Assembly: GCA_041593595.1 (NCBI GenBank)
Contig: JBFHNV010000095.1
Coordinates: 1 to 21,428, forward strand
Source of the DNA: JBFHNV01 sp041593595
Lineage (GTDB): Bacteria; Pseudomonadota; Gammaproteobacteria; HK1
Direction: 5' to 3'
DNA: 21,428 nt
Numbering within the stretch: position 1 is the first letter of the stretch; each line of letters begins with the position of its first letter. Shown here in pieces: positions 14,974 through 21,428 of the stretch. Made by a program: the position numbers and the translations under genes. The notes beneath the pieces are model-generated. The model saw only the letters and a list, made by a program, of their open reading frames with translations, searched no databases and was not told where the DNA came from.

Positions 14974-14987
14974 TTGACCCAGGTCAA
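14974..14987. promoter_or_regulatory. FNR/Dnr-type palindrome between the haem-protein and XRE genes
   Basis: TTGACCCAGGTCAA matches the FNR/CRP-family dyad TTGAY-N4-RTCAA in both half-sites. The symmetry extends outward to ggttgacc (14972-14979) and ggtcaacc (14982-14989). It lies in the divergent region, about 93 bases before the minus-strand haem-protein start and 83 before the plus-strand XRE start. Its centre (14980.5) falls at -61.5 of the promoter predicted for the XRE gene. No FNR-family regulator is encoded in the window. Confidence 0.6.
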
Positions 14988-15006
14988 CCGCCGTCCCCGG
15001 CTCCAT

Positions 15007-15035
15007 TTGATCCTGTGGCACGGCCCCCGTAGTGT
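15007..15035 (+). promoter_or_regulatory. Predicted sigma-70 promoter of the XRE-hyuA transcript
   Basis: TTGATC (15007-15012) and TAGTGT (15030-15035) are separated by 17 bases. The predicted start of transcription is about 15042, leaving a 28-base leader with GAGGTGA before the GTG at 15070. The FNR-like dyad upstream sits at the class I activator distance. This is prediction by eye only. Confidence 0.5.
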
Positions 15036-15069
15036 GGCCGCCCGCCCGAAAGAGCCGAGGTGACGAGCC

Positions 15070-15492
15070 GTGGAAACACTTCAGGAAAGCGCCTCCAACA
15101 GTGAGCTGCAGCGCGGCCCGGATCCCGTGGGGCCGCGCATCTCCATCGCCCGCGAGCACGCGGGAATGACCGCCGGCGAGCTGGCCGCCCACCTGGGCGT
15201 TGCGTCCTCCACCATCGCCGCCTGGGAGTCGGGCCGGCGCGTGCCCCGCGCCAACCGCCTGCACATGCTGGCGGGGATCCTCAACGTGTCGCTGACCTGG
15301 CTGCTGGAGGGGCGCGAGGACCAGCGCATGGCCCGCGGCGGTGCGGCGTCGATTGACGACGTGCGCTCGCGACTGCAGGCCGCGCGGGCGCAGTTCTGCG
15401 AGGCCCTGGCCATGCTGGAGAGCGCCGAGGACGCGCTCTCCGCGCTGGCCGGCCAGGAAGAGGACGTGGATCCTTCGGAGGTGGAGGACTGA
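15070..15492 (+). CDS. XRE-family helix-turn-helix transcriptional regulator
   Basis: This is a cytoplasmic DNA-binding protein, 140 aa. An HTH_3/Cro-CI domain covers about residues 23-80: RISIAREHAGMTAGELAAHL, then SSTIAAWESGRRVPRANRL as the recognition helix region, then LAGILNVSLTWLLEG. The C-terminal 50 residues are a short Ala/Glu-rich helix (RLQAARAQFCEALAMLESAEDALSAL), probably for dimerisation, with an acidic tail and no ligand-binding domain. Start is GTG 15070, with GAGGTGA at 15057-15063. The hyuA gene begins 10 bases after its stop, so the two should be co-transcribed, and the protein may control its own operon. The divergent haem-protein gene is another possible target. Confidence 0.9.
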   Translation: METLQESASNSELQRGPDPVGPRISIAREHAGMTAGELAAHLGVASSTIAAWESGRRVPRANRLHMLAGILNVSLTWLLEGREDQRMARGGAASIDDVRSRLQAARAQFCEALAMLESAEDALSALAGQEEDVDPSEVED

Positions 15493-15502
15493 GGCCACCT
15501 CC

Positions 15503-17575
15503 GTGCTGAGCGGCCGCCTGCGCATCACCGCCGACATCGGCGGCACCTTCACGGACCTGCACGTGCTGGAGGAAGCCACCGGCCGGCAGGTGGCCTTCAA
15601 GACCCCCACCACCCCGGACGACCCGTCCCGTGGCCTCATGGCGGGCCTGCACGGCGCCGCCGCGCACCACGGCTTCCACCTGGTGCAGGTGAACGCGCTG
15701 ATCCACGGCACCACCATCGCCACCAACGCGGTGCTGGAACGCAAGCTCCCCCCCGGCGTCCTGGTGACCACGGCAGGCTTCCGCGACGTGCTGGAGATCG
15801 GCCGCCACGTGCGCCGTGACGTGTATGCGTCCAGGGCCGAGGAGCGTCGACTGCTGGTGCCGCGCTCGCGGCGCTTCCAGGTGGGCGGACGCATCGCCGC
15901 CGACGGGCGCGAGCTGGAGCCGCTCGACCTGGCCGCGCTGACCACGCTGGTGGAGCGCATCGCCGGGAGCGGTGCCCGCGCCGTGGCCGTGTGCCTGCTG
16001 CATGCCTACGCCAACCCGGATCACGAGCTTCGCCTGGGCGAGGCCCTGGCCGCGGCCCTGCCGCAGGTGCCGATCTCCCTGTCCCACCGGGTGAGCCCGG
16101 AGATCCGCGAGTTCGAGCGCACCTCCACCACGGTGCTGAACGCGTTGCTGATGCCGGTGGTGAAGGGCTACCTGGAGCGGCTGCAGGCACGCATGCGCGA
16201 GGCAGGGTTCTCGCCGGCGCTGTACCTGGTGCAGTCCAACGGCGGCGTGACGTCACCGCAGATCGCATCAGAGCAGCCCGCCCGGCTGCTGCTGTCGGGC
16301 CCGAGCGGCGGCGCGCAGGCGGTGCAGACCCTGGGCCGGCGGCTCGGCGAGGGGGAGCTGGTGGGCATCGACATGGGCGGCACCAGCTTCGACGTGTGCG
16401 TGGTGCACGGTGGGCGTGCGCGGCTGGTGAGCCAGGGCGAGGTGGACGGCTGCCCGGTGCGCCTGCCCATGGTGGAGATCCGCACCATCGGCGCCGGCGG
16501 CGGCTCCATCGCCGTGGCGGAGGCGGGCGGGCGCCTGCGGGTGGGCCCGGAGAGCGCCGGCGCGGAGCCGGGCCCCGTGTGCTACGGACGCGGCGGCGAC
16601 GCGCCCACGGTCACCGACGCCAACGTGGTCCTGGGGCGCATCGATCCGGACTACTTCCTGGGTGGTGCCATGACCCTGGACGCGGACGCGGCTCGCGCCG
16701 CTCTCGACACACGGGTGGCGGCACCCCTCGCGCTGGGCGTCATCGAGGCGGCGGAAGGCGTCGTGCGCGTGGCCGTGTCCCACATGGCAGCGGCGATCCG
16801 GCTCAGCCTGTTCGAGAAAGGGTTGAATCCGGAGGACTTCGCTCTGGTGGCCTACGGCGGCGCCGGCGGCCTGCACGCGGCGGAGGTGGCACGGGAGCTG
16901 GGGGCGCGCCGGGTGGTGTACCCGCGCGATGCAGGCACCCTGTCCGCCTGGGGCATGCTGTTCTGCGACGTGGTGCACGACGTGTCGCGCTCGTGGCTCA
17001 CGCGGCTGGAGCGGGACGCGGCGCCGGCGCTGGCGGCGCTGGCGGCGGAGCTCGCGGCGGCGGGCGACGCGCTGCTCGCGCGCGACGGCATCGCGCCGGC
17101 GGAGCGCGGGATCGCCCTGTCGGCGGACCTGCGCTACGCGGGGCAGGCCAGCGAGATCGCCGTGCCCTTCGACACGCCGACCCCGGATGCGGCGGCCCTG
17201 GCCCGGGCGGTGGCGCGGTTCCACGCGCTGCACGAGGAGGCCTATGCCCACTCGGATCCGGACGACGTCCCGGAGCTGGTGACCCTGCGGGTGACCGCCA
17301 CCGGCCGGCTGCCCATGCCGCGCGAGCCAGGCGCCTCGGGGGCGCGCCCCGAGGCGCCGCTCAAGGGCACGCGGCGGGTGCATCTGGACGGCGGCTGGCG
17401 CGACGTGCCGGTGCACGACCGCGCCGCCATCGGACCCGGCGCGCGCATCCGGGGTCCTGCCGTGGTAGAGGAGCCCTACGCGGTGATCGTCCTGCCCGCG
17501 GGCTGGGCTCTTGCCTGCGCCGACGGCGGCGAGCTGGTGGCGGAGCTGGCGGACGTGACGGAGGCGGTGGCATGA
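15503..17575 (+). CDS. Hydantoinase A/oxoprolinase family protein (HyuA-like)
   Basis: This is the ATP-binding subunit of a hydantoinase/oxoprolinase/ketone-carboxylase-type enzyme, 690 aa, full family length. The N-terminal acetate-kinase/actin-like phosphate loop ITADIGGTFTD is at residues 8-18 and the second phosphate loop GIDMGGTSFDV begins at 288. Other family blocks are LIHGTTIATNAVLERK, VSPEIREFERTSTTVLNA, IRTIGAGGGSIA, AGAEPGPVCYGRGG and DLRYAGQASEI. GTG 15503 is chosen because GAGG (15491-15494) lies 8 bases ahead and the GGTFTD loop must be near the N-terminus; upstream in-frame codons overlap the XRE gene. Its stop overlaps the ATG of a HyuB-type gene (ATGA). That hyuB is broken, so its working partner is probably the HyuB at 20914, about 3.3 kb further on in the same direction. 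Confidence 0.93.
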   Translation: MLSGRLRITADIGGTFTDLHVLEEATGRQVAFKTPTTPDDPSRGLMAGLHGAAAHHGFHLVQVNALIHGTTIATNAVLERKLPPGVLVTTAGFRDVLEIGRHVRRDVYASRAEERRLLVPRSRRFQVGGRIAADGRELEPLDLAALTTLVERIAGSGARAVAVCLLHAYANPDHELRLGEALAAALPQVPISLSHRVSPEIREFERTSTTVLNALLMPVVKGYLERLQARMREAGFSPALYLVQSNGGVTSPQIASEQPARLLLSGPSGGAQAVQTLGRRLGEGELVGIDMGGTSFDVCVVHGGRARLVSQGEVDGCPVRLPMVEIRTIGAGGGSIAVAEAGGRLRVGPESAGAEPGPVCYGRGGDAPTVTDANVVLGRIDPDYFLGGAMTLDADAARAALDTRVAAPLALGVIEAAEGVVRVAVSHMAAAIRLSLFEKGLNPEDFALVAYGGAGGLHAAEVARELGARRVVYPRDAGTLSAWGMLFCDVVHDVSRSWLTRLERDAAPALAALAAELAAAGDALLARDGIAPAERGIALSADLRYAGQASEIAVPFDTPTPDAAALARAVARFHALHEEAYAHSDPDDVPELVTLRVTATGRLPMPREPGASGARPEAPLKGTRRVHLDGGWRDVPVHDRAAIGPGARIRGPAVVEEPYAVIVLPAGWALACADGGELVAELADVTEAVA

Positions 17576-17809
17576 GCGCGGCGCTGAGCCCCGTGGAGCT
17601 CGAGATCATCCGCAACGCCCTGGTGGCGGCAGCGGAGGAGATGAGCGTCACCGTGTGGCGCACCAGCCGCTCGTCGGTGGTGCGCGAGCTGCTGGACTAC
17701 TCGACCGCGGTGTTCGACGCCGACGGCGAGGGCGTGGCCCAGGCGGCGCGCATGCCGGTGCATCTCGCTTCCATGGCCTCGTGCCTCAGCGACATCCTGC
17801 GCGATCACG
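17384..17809 (+). repeat. Diverged direct repeat, left copy (hyuA 3' end plus hyuB 5' end)
   Basis: This 426-base segment covers the last 63 codons of the intact hyuA and the first 79 codons of the truncated hyuB. It is matched in the same orientation at 20744-21151 (408 bases). The difference of 18 bases is made of in-frame gaps of 3, 6 and 9 within the hyuA part. HyuB residues 1-79 of the two copies are identical at 72 of 79 positions. The segment ends inside a 24-bp perfect palindrome. Confidence 0.85.
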
Positions 17810-17919
17810 CTGGCCGGGCCCGGCCAGCGTCGCTTGCCGACTCGCGGGTGATGGGCAACCGGCGCACCGGCCGGTACCACGCGGCGGATTCCGCTGCCGC
17901 GGCGCGCGTCGCGTTCTGA
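17572..17919 (+). pseudogene. Truncated HyuB-type gene (5' fragment)
   Basis: This frame starts at ATG 17572, overlapping the hyuA stop (ATGA), and encodes a normal HyuB N-terminus: LSPVELEIIRNALVAAAEEM and the block SSVVRELLDYSTAVFDADG. Likeness to HyuB proteins, and to the second copy at 20914, stops after codon 79 (SDILRDH). After that come 36 unrelated, Ala/Arg-rich codons to a TGA at 17917-17919. HyuB proteins are normally 520-600 aa, so this 115-aa product lacks the catalytic body, including the NDPYxGGxHLxD region seen in the other copy. The break coincides with a 24-bp perfect palindrome. The fragment is unlikely to be functional, though it keeps the start and may still be translated by coupling. 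Confidence 0.88.
17807..17830. repeat. 24-bp perfect palindrome at the hyuB breakpoint
   Basis: The 12-base arm acgctggccggg (17807-17818) is followed directly by its exact reverse complement (17819-17830). Homology between the broken hyuB and its intact copy ends within the first bases of this palindrome (gcgatcacg is shared, then the sequences differ). It may be the scar or the hot spot of the rearrangement. No T-tract follows, so termination is not obvious. Confidence 0.75.
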
Positions 17920-18030
17920 AACTGCATCGAGTACGCCAGCGCCGAGGCCGCCGACCTGGCCGGCTTTCGCGTCAGCCGCACGGCGCGGGCGCTGCCCCCC
18001 CTGACTGAAGGCGCGGCTAAGGAACTTGCG

Positions 18031-20232
18031 GTGACGGCCGAAACCGCGGCGATGAGCCTCACCTTCCCCCGGACGGCCCGCGCCGACACGCCGCGCGCCC
18101 GCGGCGCGGTGTCCAGCTTCATGGGCGGGCAGTGGCAGATCCTGCTGCTGTCGGCGCTGTTCGTCGCGGTGGTTGTCGCCGTGGCGTGGGTGGTGGTGGA
18201 TACCAGCCAGCGGCGCCTGATCGAGTTCAAGACCCTCAACGTTGCCGAGGTGGTGGCGCGCCAGGCGGCCGAGGCGCGCTCGGTATACGCCGAGATGGCG
18301 GTCAGCAAGCTCAAGGGCGACGGCACCGGCGCGCATTTCGACTTTGCCTCCCGGCCCGGATACGTGCCGTTGCCGGCCCAGTTCTTCGCCGCGCTGAGCA
18401 CGCGCGCCAGCGAGCGAAGCCACCGGCTGTACCGGTTCCGGCCGGTGAGCCTGTGGAACCTGGGCGAACGCCACGCCCTGGAGGACGGGTTCCAGCGCTG
18501 GGCGTGGGCGAACCTGGAGTCCCAGGATCAGGACGATCCCGCCGGGCCCATCGACTGGCAGCCCGTGTGGCGCATCGAGGACGTGGACGGCGTGCGCACG
18601 TTGCGCTACATGCGCGCCGACCCGGCGGTCAACGACGCCTGCGTGAACTGTCACAACCAGGTCGAGGCCGAGCCGGCGACCATCGCCCGCCGCGCCGCCG
18701 CCGGGGTGCCGCAGGGCAAGCGATGGAAGCGTCACCAGCTCATGGGCGCGGTGGAGGTCAACGTTCCGCTCAATCGCGCCACCGCCCTGGCCAGGGAGCA
18801 GACCCAGACCGGACTGCTGGTGGTGCTGGGCGTGGCGCTCATCGTTGCCTGCGGGGTGTGCACCTTGATCGTCCTGGACCGCTCCCGTCGCGGCCAGATG
18901 GCGGTGCGGCTGGCACACCAGGCGTCCCACGATTCACTCACCGGTCTGCCGAACCGCGTCACGCTGGATCAGCGTCTGGGCCAGGCGCTGAATGCGGATC
19001 CCTTCGCCGGGCTGGCGGTGATGCTGCTAGACCTGGACAACTTCAAGGAGATCAACGACACGCTCGGCCACCAGATGGGCGATCGCGTCCTCGAGCAGGT
19101 GGGCCGGCGCCTGGCCGGGGCGATGCGCGACGGCGACATGGTCGCGCGGCTGGGCGGCGACGAGTTCGCGCTGCTCATGGTGGGTCCCGACGTCGGCGAG
19201 GCCGAGGCGGTGGCGCGCCGCATCACCGCGCTGCTGGACGAGGATTTCAGCGTGGGAGACTACCGCCTGGTGGTAGGCGGCAGCGTCGGCGTCGTCATCG
19301 CCCGAGATGCCGAGCGCGACGCCATGGAGCTGCTTCGCTGCGCCGACGTGGCCATGTACGCCGCCAAGCGCAGCAATCAGGATTGCGTCGTCTACAGCGA
19401 CGAGATTGACGACAACAAGCTCGCCCGGCTGACCTTCATCAAGGATCTGCGCGAGGCCATCCGCAGCGATGGCCTGCACCTGTGCTACCAGCCAAAGGTG
19501 GACCTGCGCCGCCAGCGCGTGGTGGGCGTGGAGGCGTTGCTGCGCTGGAATCACCCGCAGCTCGGCCCGGTGCCGCCCCAGGACATCATCCCGGTGGCCG
19601 AGCGCACGGGGCTGGTGCGCCCGCTCACCGAGTGGGTGCTGGACAACGCCATCCGCCAGTGCGCCGAATGGGACCGCAAGGGCATACGCCTGCACGTGGC
19701 AGTGAACCTGTCGGTGCGCAACCTGGAAGATCCGGCTCTCGCCGAGCTGGTTGCGCAATGCCTGAGGCGCGCCGGATTGCCGGCCCATCGCCTGGCGCTG
19801 GAAGTGACCGAGAGCGCGATGATGCACGATCCGGAGCGAGCGTCGGCTACGCTGATGAAGCTCGACGCCATGGGGATGCGGCTGTCGGTGGATGATTTCG
19901 GCACCGGCTACAGCTCCCTTGGCTACCTCCACCGGCTGCCCGTGCACGAGCTCAAGCTGGATCGGCGCTTCGTGATGCAGATGAACCGCAGCGAGCGCGA
20001 CGCCGCCATCGTCAACGCAACCTGCGAGATGGCGCACGCCCTGGGCCTGTCCGTGGTGGCCGAGGGAGTGGAGAACCAGCAGGTGCTCGTCATGCTGCGC
20101 GACCTGGGATGCGACGTGGCTCAGGGCTTCCATCTTTGCAGGCCCCTGGATGCCGCGGCCATCACCGAGTGGCTGCGGGCGCCCGGCGTCGCCTGCGCGC
20201 CGGCACGCCTGGCGCCGGTGAGCGCCGGCTGA
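18031..20232 (+). CDS. Membrane haem-sensor (DUF3365-like) GGDEF-EAL c-di-GMP protein
   Basis: This is a 733-aa inner-membrane signalling protein. TM1 is at about residues 36-56 and TM2 at about 260-283. The periplasmic part between them resembles DUF3365/Tll0287-like sensors and carries one c-type haem motif, CVNCH at 204-208. The GGDEF domain (about 290-455) has intact GGDEF at 375-379 and the product-inhibition site RxxD at 366-369. The EAL domain (about 470-715) keeps EAL at 501-503 (GVEALLRW), NLSVRNL, EVTESAMM, DDFGTGYSSLGYL and VAEGVE. Both synthesis and breakdown of c-di-GMP therefore look possible, with haem redox or gas sensing as the likely input. GTG 18031 is supported by TAAGGA (18018-18023). 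It lies between the broken and the intact hyuB, same strand, with no obvious link to hydantoin metabolism. Confidence 0.93.
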   Translation: MTAETAAMSLTFPRTARADTPRARGAVSSFMGGQWQILLLSALFVAVVVAVAWVVVDTSQRRLIEFKTLNVAEVVARQAAEARSVYAEMAVSKLKGDGTGAHFDFASRPGYVPLPAQFFAALSTRASERSHRLYRFRPVSLWNLGERHALEDGFQRWAWANLESQDQDDPAGPIDWQPVWRIEDVDGVRTLRYMRADPAVNDACVNCHNQVEAEPATIARRAAAGVPQGKRWKRHQLMGAVEVNVPLNRATALAREQTQTGLLVVLGVALIVACGVCTLIVLDRSRRGQMAVRLAHQASHDSLTGLPNRVTLDQRLGQALNADPFAGLAVMLLDLDNFKEINDTLGHQMGDRVLEQVGRRLAGAMRDGDMVARLGGDEFALLMVGPDVGEAEAVARRITALLDEDFSVGDYRLVVGGSVGVVIARDAERDAMELLRCADVAMYAAKRSNQDCVVYSDEIDDNKLARLTFIKDLREAIRSDGLHLCYQPKVDLRRQRVVGVEALLRWNHPQLGPVPPQDIIPVAERTGLVRPLTEWVLDNAIRQCAEWDRKGIRLHVAVNLSVRNLEDPALAELVAQCLRRAGLPAHRLALEVTESAMMHDPERASATLMKLDAMGMRLSVDDFGTGYSSLGYLHRLPVHELKLDRRFVMQMNRSERDAAIVNATCEMAHALGLSVVAEGVENQQVLVMLRDLGCDVAQGFHLCRPLDAAAITEWLRAPGVACAPARLAPVSAG

Positions 20233-20590
20233 GCGGGGAGCAGACCGACGCGCTCGATGAGCCGCAGCACCCCCTGTGCGTGATGAGCGTGGATGCACGA
20301 AAGCTGCGAGCGCAGGATGCGCTGGAGAGGACCGTGCAACTTGAGGGCGTCGCCAGCGCGGACCAGCGGTGTGACGGCGTGCCGGATGTCGACCTCGAGG
20401 CCGACGTGGCGCTGTCTATGGTGCGATCTGGACGCTGAAATTCCTCGGCCGCCTTGCGGGACACTTCCTCGCCCCGATGTGAGGTCGCCTGCACCCTCCC
20501 GGCGACAACGAGCGGGCACTTCGCGCTCCGCTCCCAATCAGACTGCGCCCATGGCGGACGAGCAGCGCCCATCACCGATTGAGGGGCTCC
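20233..20590. other. Gene-free stretch between the GGDEF-EAL gene and the sdaA/hyuA mosaic
   Basis: I find no supportable gene in these 358 bases. Reading frames are open on both strands, as is usual at this GC content, but none has a start with a ribosome site together with recognisable protein blocks. A short plus-frame run, DNERALR (about 20500-20520), faintly recalls the C-terminal end of IS66-type transposases, which is too little to call. The stretch is probably decayed sequence from the same rearrangement that made the neighbouring mosaic. Confidence 0.5.
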
Positions 20591-20746
20591 GACATTGCCG
20601 TTATGCTCGCGCTCGAAGGCGAGGATCCAGCGACCGTCGACATCGACAGCATTGGCGAGTGCGTGGCACGGGTCCGAGAGCCCGGCACCCTGTGCCTCGC
20701 AGGTGCGCGCCCGGTGTGCTTCTTGGAGAAGGATGACCTGGTCCTG
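20591..20746 (+). pseudogene. Internal fragment of L-serine dehydratase (SdaA-type, N-terminal domain)
   Basis: The translation DIAVMLALEGEDPATVDIDS and the following stretch (IGECVARVREPGTLCLAG, then FLEKDDLVLD) match the beta-domain of iron-sulfur L-serine dehydratases. E. coli SdaA reads DIAIIMGLAGNEPATVDIDS at the same place. About 52 codons remain of a protein normally about 450 aa long; the preceding GSLALTGKGH-type block and everything after are missing. The fragment runs in frame, without a stop, into the 3' end of a hyuA gene. The nearest possible start, TTG 20579, has no ribosome site. It is a remnant, not a gene. Confidence 0.75.
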
Positions 20747-20917
20747 GACGGCTGGCGGGAGCTGCCGGTGCACGACCGTGCCGCCATCGGTGCCGGCGCG
20801 CGCATCCGGGGTCGTGCCGTGGTGGAGGAGCCCGACGGGGTGATCGTCCTGTCCGCGGTCTGGGCCCTTGCCAGCGCCGACGAGCTGGTAGCGGAGCTGG
20901 CGGAGGTGGCGGCATGA
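20744..20917 (+). pseudogene. 3' fragment of a second HyuA-type gene
   Basis: The last 57 codons of a HyuA are present (LDGWRELPVHDRAAIGAGAR, then VVEEPDGVIVL and DELVAELAEVAA), ending in a stop that overlaps the next hyuB start in the ATGA manner. Compared with the intact HyuA it has three in-frame deletions (1, 2 and 3 codons) and scattered substitutions. Such codon-respecting change is what a gene under selection accumulates, so this piece diverged as part of a working gene before truncation. The other about 630 residues, including both phosphate loops, are absent. The join to the sdaA fragment lies at the shared residues LVLDG/LDGG. Confidence 0.85.
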
Positions 20918-21151
20918 GCGCAGAGCTGAGCCCCGTGGATCTCGAGATCATCCGCAACGCCCTGGTGGCGGCGGCGGAGGAGATGAGCGTCACCGTGTGG
21001 CGCACCAGCCGCTCGTCGGTGGTACGCGAGCTGCTGGACTACTCCACCGCGGTGTTCGACGCCGACGGTGCCAGCGTCGCCCAGGCCGCGCGCATGCCGG
21101 TGCACCTGAACTCCATGGCCTCCGGGCTCGCCGACATCCTGCGCGATCACG
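20744..21151 (+). repeat. Diverged direct repeat, right copy (hyuA 3' end plus hyuB 5' end)
   Basis: This is the counterpart of 17384-17809, same orientation, 2934 bases of other DNA apart. The left boundary is the sdaA/hyuA junction. The right boundary is only where the left copy breaks off (shared gcgatcacg); this copy continues as a normal hyuB. The clear divergence argues against a recent exact duplication such as a transposon target-site repeat. Confidence 0.85.
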
Positions 21152-21428
21152 TGCCGCTCACCGAGTGGCGCGACGGCGACGTGATCCTCACCAACGATCC
21201 CTACTGCGGCGGGCAGCACCTGAGCGACTGGCTGGCCTTCACCCCGGTGCACGACGACGCCGGGCGGCGGGTGGCCATCGCCGGGATCCTGGTGCACCAC
21301 CTGGACGTGGGCGGCGGCGCGCCGGGCTCCTACGACCCCACCGCCACCGAGATCTACCAGGAGGGGATCCGCATCCCGCCGGTGAAGGTGGTGAGTGCCG
21401 GCGCGCGCAACGACGCACTCATCCGCAC
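20914..21428 (+). CDS. Hydantoinase B/oxoprolinase family protein (HyuB-like), 5' part, runs off the window
   Basis: This is an open frame of 171 codons to the window edge without a stop. It begins with the HyuB block LSPVDLEIIRNALVAAAEEM and continues through RSSVVRELLDYSTAVFDADG to the diagnostic NDPYCGGQHLSDWLAF and HHLDVGGGAPGSY, then EIYQEGIRIPPVKV. These are the regions lost from the fragment at 17572. ATG 20914 overlaps the stop of the hyuA fragment, so in its original setting it was coupled to a hyuA. It is the only HyuB in this operon that can be functional, and it may serve the intact HyuA at 15503. The GGDEF-EAL gene and the sdaA remnant now separate them. Confidence 0.92.
   Translation, partial: MSAELSPVDLEIIRNALVAAAEEMSVTVWRTSRSSVVRELLDYSTAVFDADGASVAQAARMPVHLNSMASGLADILRDHVPLTEWRDGDVILTNDPYCGGQHLSDWLAFTPVHDDAGRRVAIAGILVHHLDVGGGAPGSYDPTATEIYQEGIRIPPVKVVSAGARNDALIR

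Noticed and set aside
17920..18030. Possible continuation of a protein (NCIEYASAEAADLAGF...) between the broken hyuB and the GGDEF-EAL gene
   Set aside because: The frame is open but has no start or ribosome site and matches no family that I recognise; it is treated as junction sequence.
20495..20525. DNERALR peptide resembling the end of an IS66-type transposase
   Set aside because: Only about seven residues match in a gene-free region, with no neighbouring transposase sequence or terminal inverted repeats, so chance is likely.
17384..21151. Transposon with long target-site duplication around the GGDEF-EAL gene
   Set aside because: The 0.4-kb flanking copies are clearly diverged and contain in-frame gaps. 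No transposase or terminal inverted repeats border the insert.

Overview
This is a GC-rich chromosomal window (GC looks close to 70%) from a Gram-negative bacterium. Periplasmic c-type haem motifs, an FNR-type palindrome, an L-serine dehydratase fragment of the E. coli SdaA type and REP-like twin hairpins suggest a gammaproteobacterium, perhaps a Chromatiales/Ectothiorhodospiraceae-like lineage. That placement is inference; no rRNA or other phylogenetic marker is present.

Layout. (1) About 130-4082, + strand: a compact peptide/nickel-type ABC transporter with two permeases and two ATPases. No substrate-binding protein is inside the window. (2) 4081-6659: a RraA-like/HMG-aldolase-like gene bracketed by two twin-hairpin REP-like elements, then a complete HyuB-type protein with no HyuA beside it. 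(3) 6717-9513, +: a zinc-independent quinone reductase-like MDR protein, a crotonase-fold protein with both classical catalytic glutamates replaced, and a phytanoyl-CoA dioxygenase-like protein. (4) 9759-14880, - strand: a TauD/TfdA dioxygenase, the broken 5' end of an NAD(P)-binding gene, an HD-family phosphohydrolase, a GFA-type zinc protein, an alpha/beta hydrolase, an AhpD/CMD-like protein and an exported haem protein with a cytochrome c'-like N-terminus. (5) 15070-end, +: an XRE regulator, a complete HyuA, and a HyuB cut after about 79 codons. A haem-sensor GGDEF-EAL protein follows, then a short mosaic of L-serine dehydratase and HyuA sequence, then the start of an intact HyuB that runs off the edge.

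How it works together. Regions 1-4 look like a catabolic island: uptake of a small peptide-like or amide compound, then hydrolase, aldolase, oxygenase and crotonase steps. The real substrate cannot be read from sequence. Region 5 looks like a hydantoinase/oxoprolinase-type operon under an upstream XRE regulator. It has been interrupted: about 2.9 kb carrying a c-di-GMP enzyme lies between two diverged copies (about 0.4 kb) of the hyuA-hyuB junction.

Most notable signals: the hyuA/hyuB mosaic around the GGDEF-EAL gene, with a 24-bp perfect palindrome at the left breakpoint; the sdaA-hyuA in-frame fusion remnant; twin-hairpin elements placed exactly at stop codons on both sides of the rraA-like gene; and an FNR-like palindrome centred at -61.5 of a predicted promoter between the haem-protein and XRE genes. 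I found no CRISPR array, tRNA, rRNA or intact transposase.
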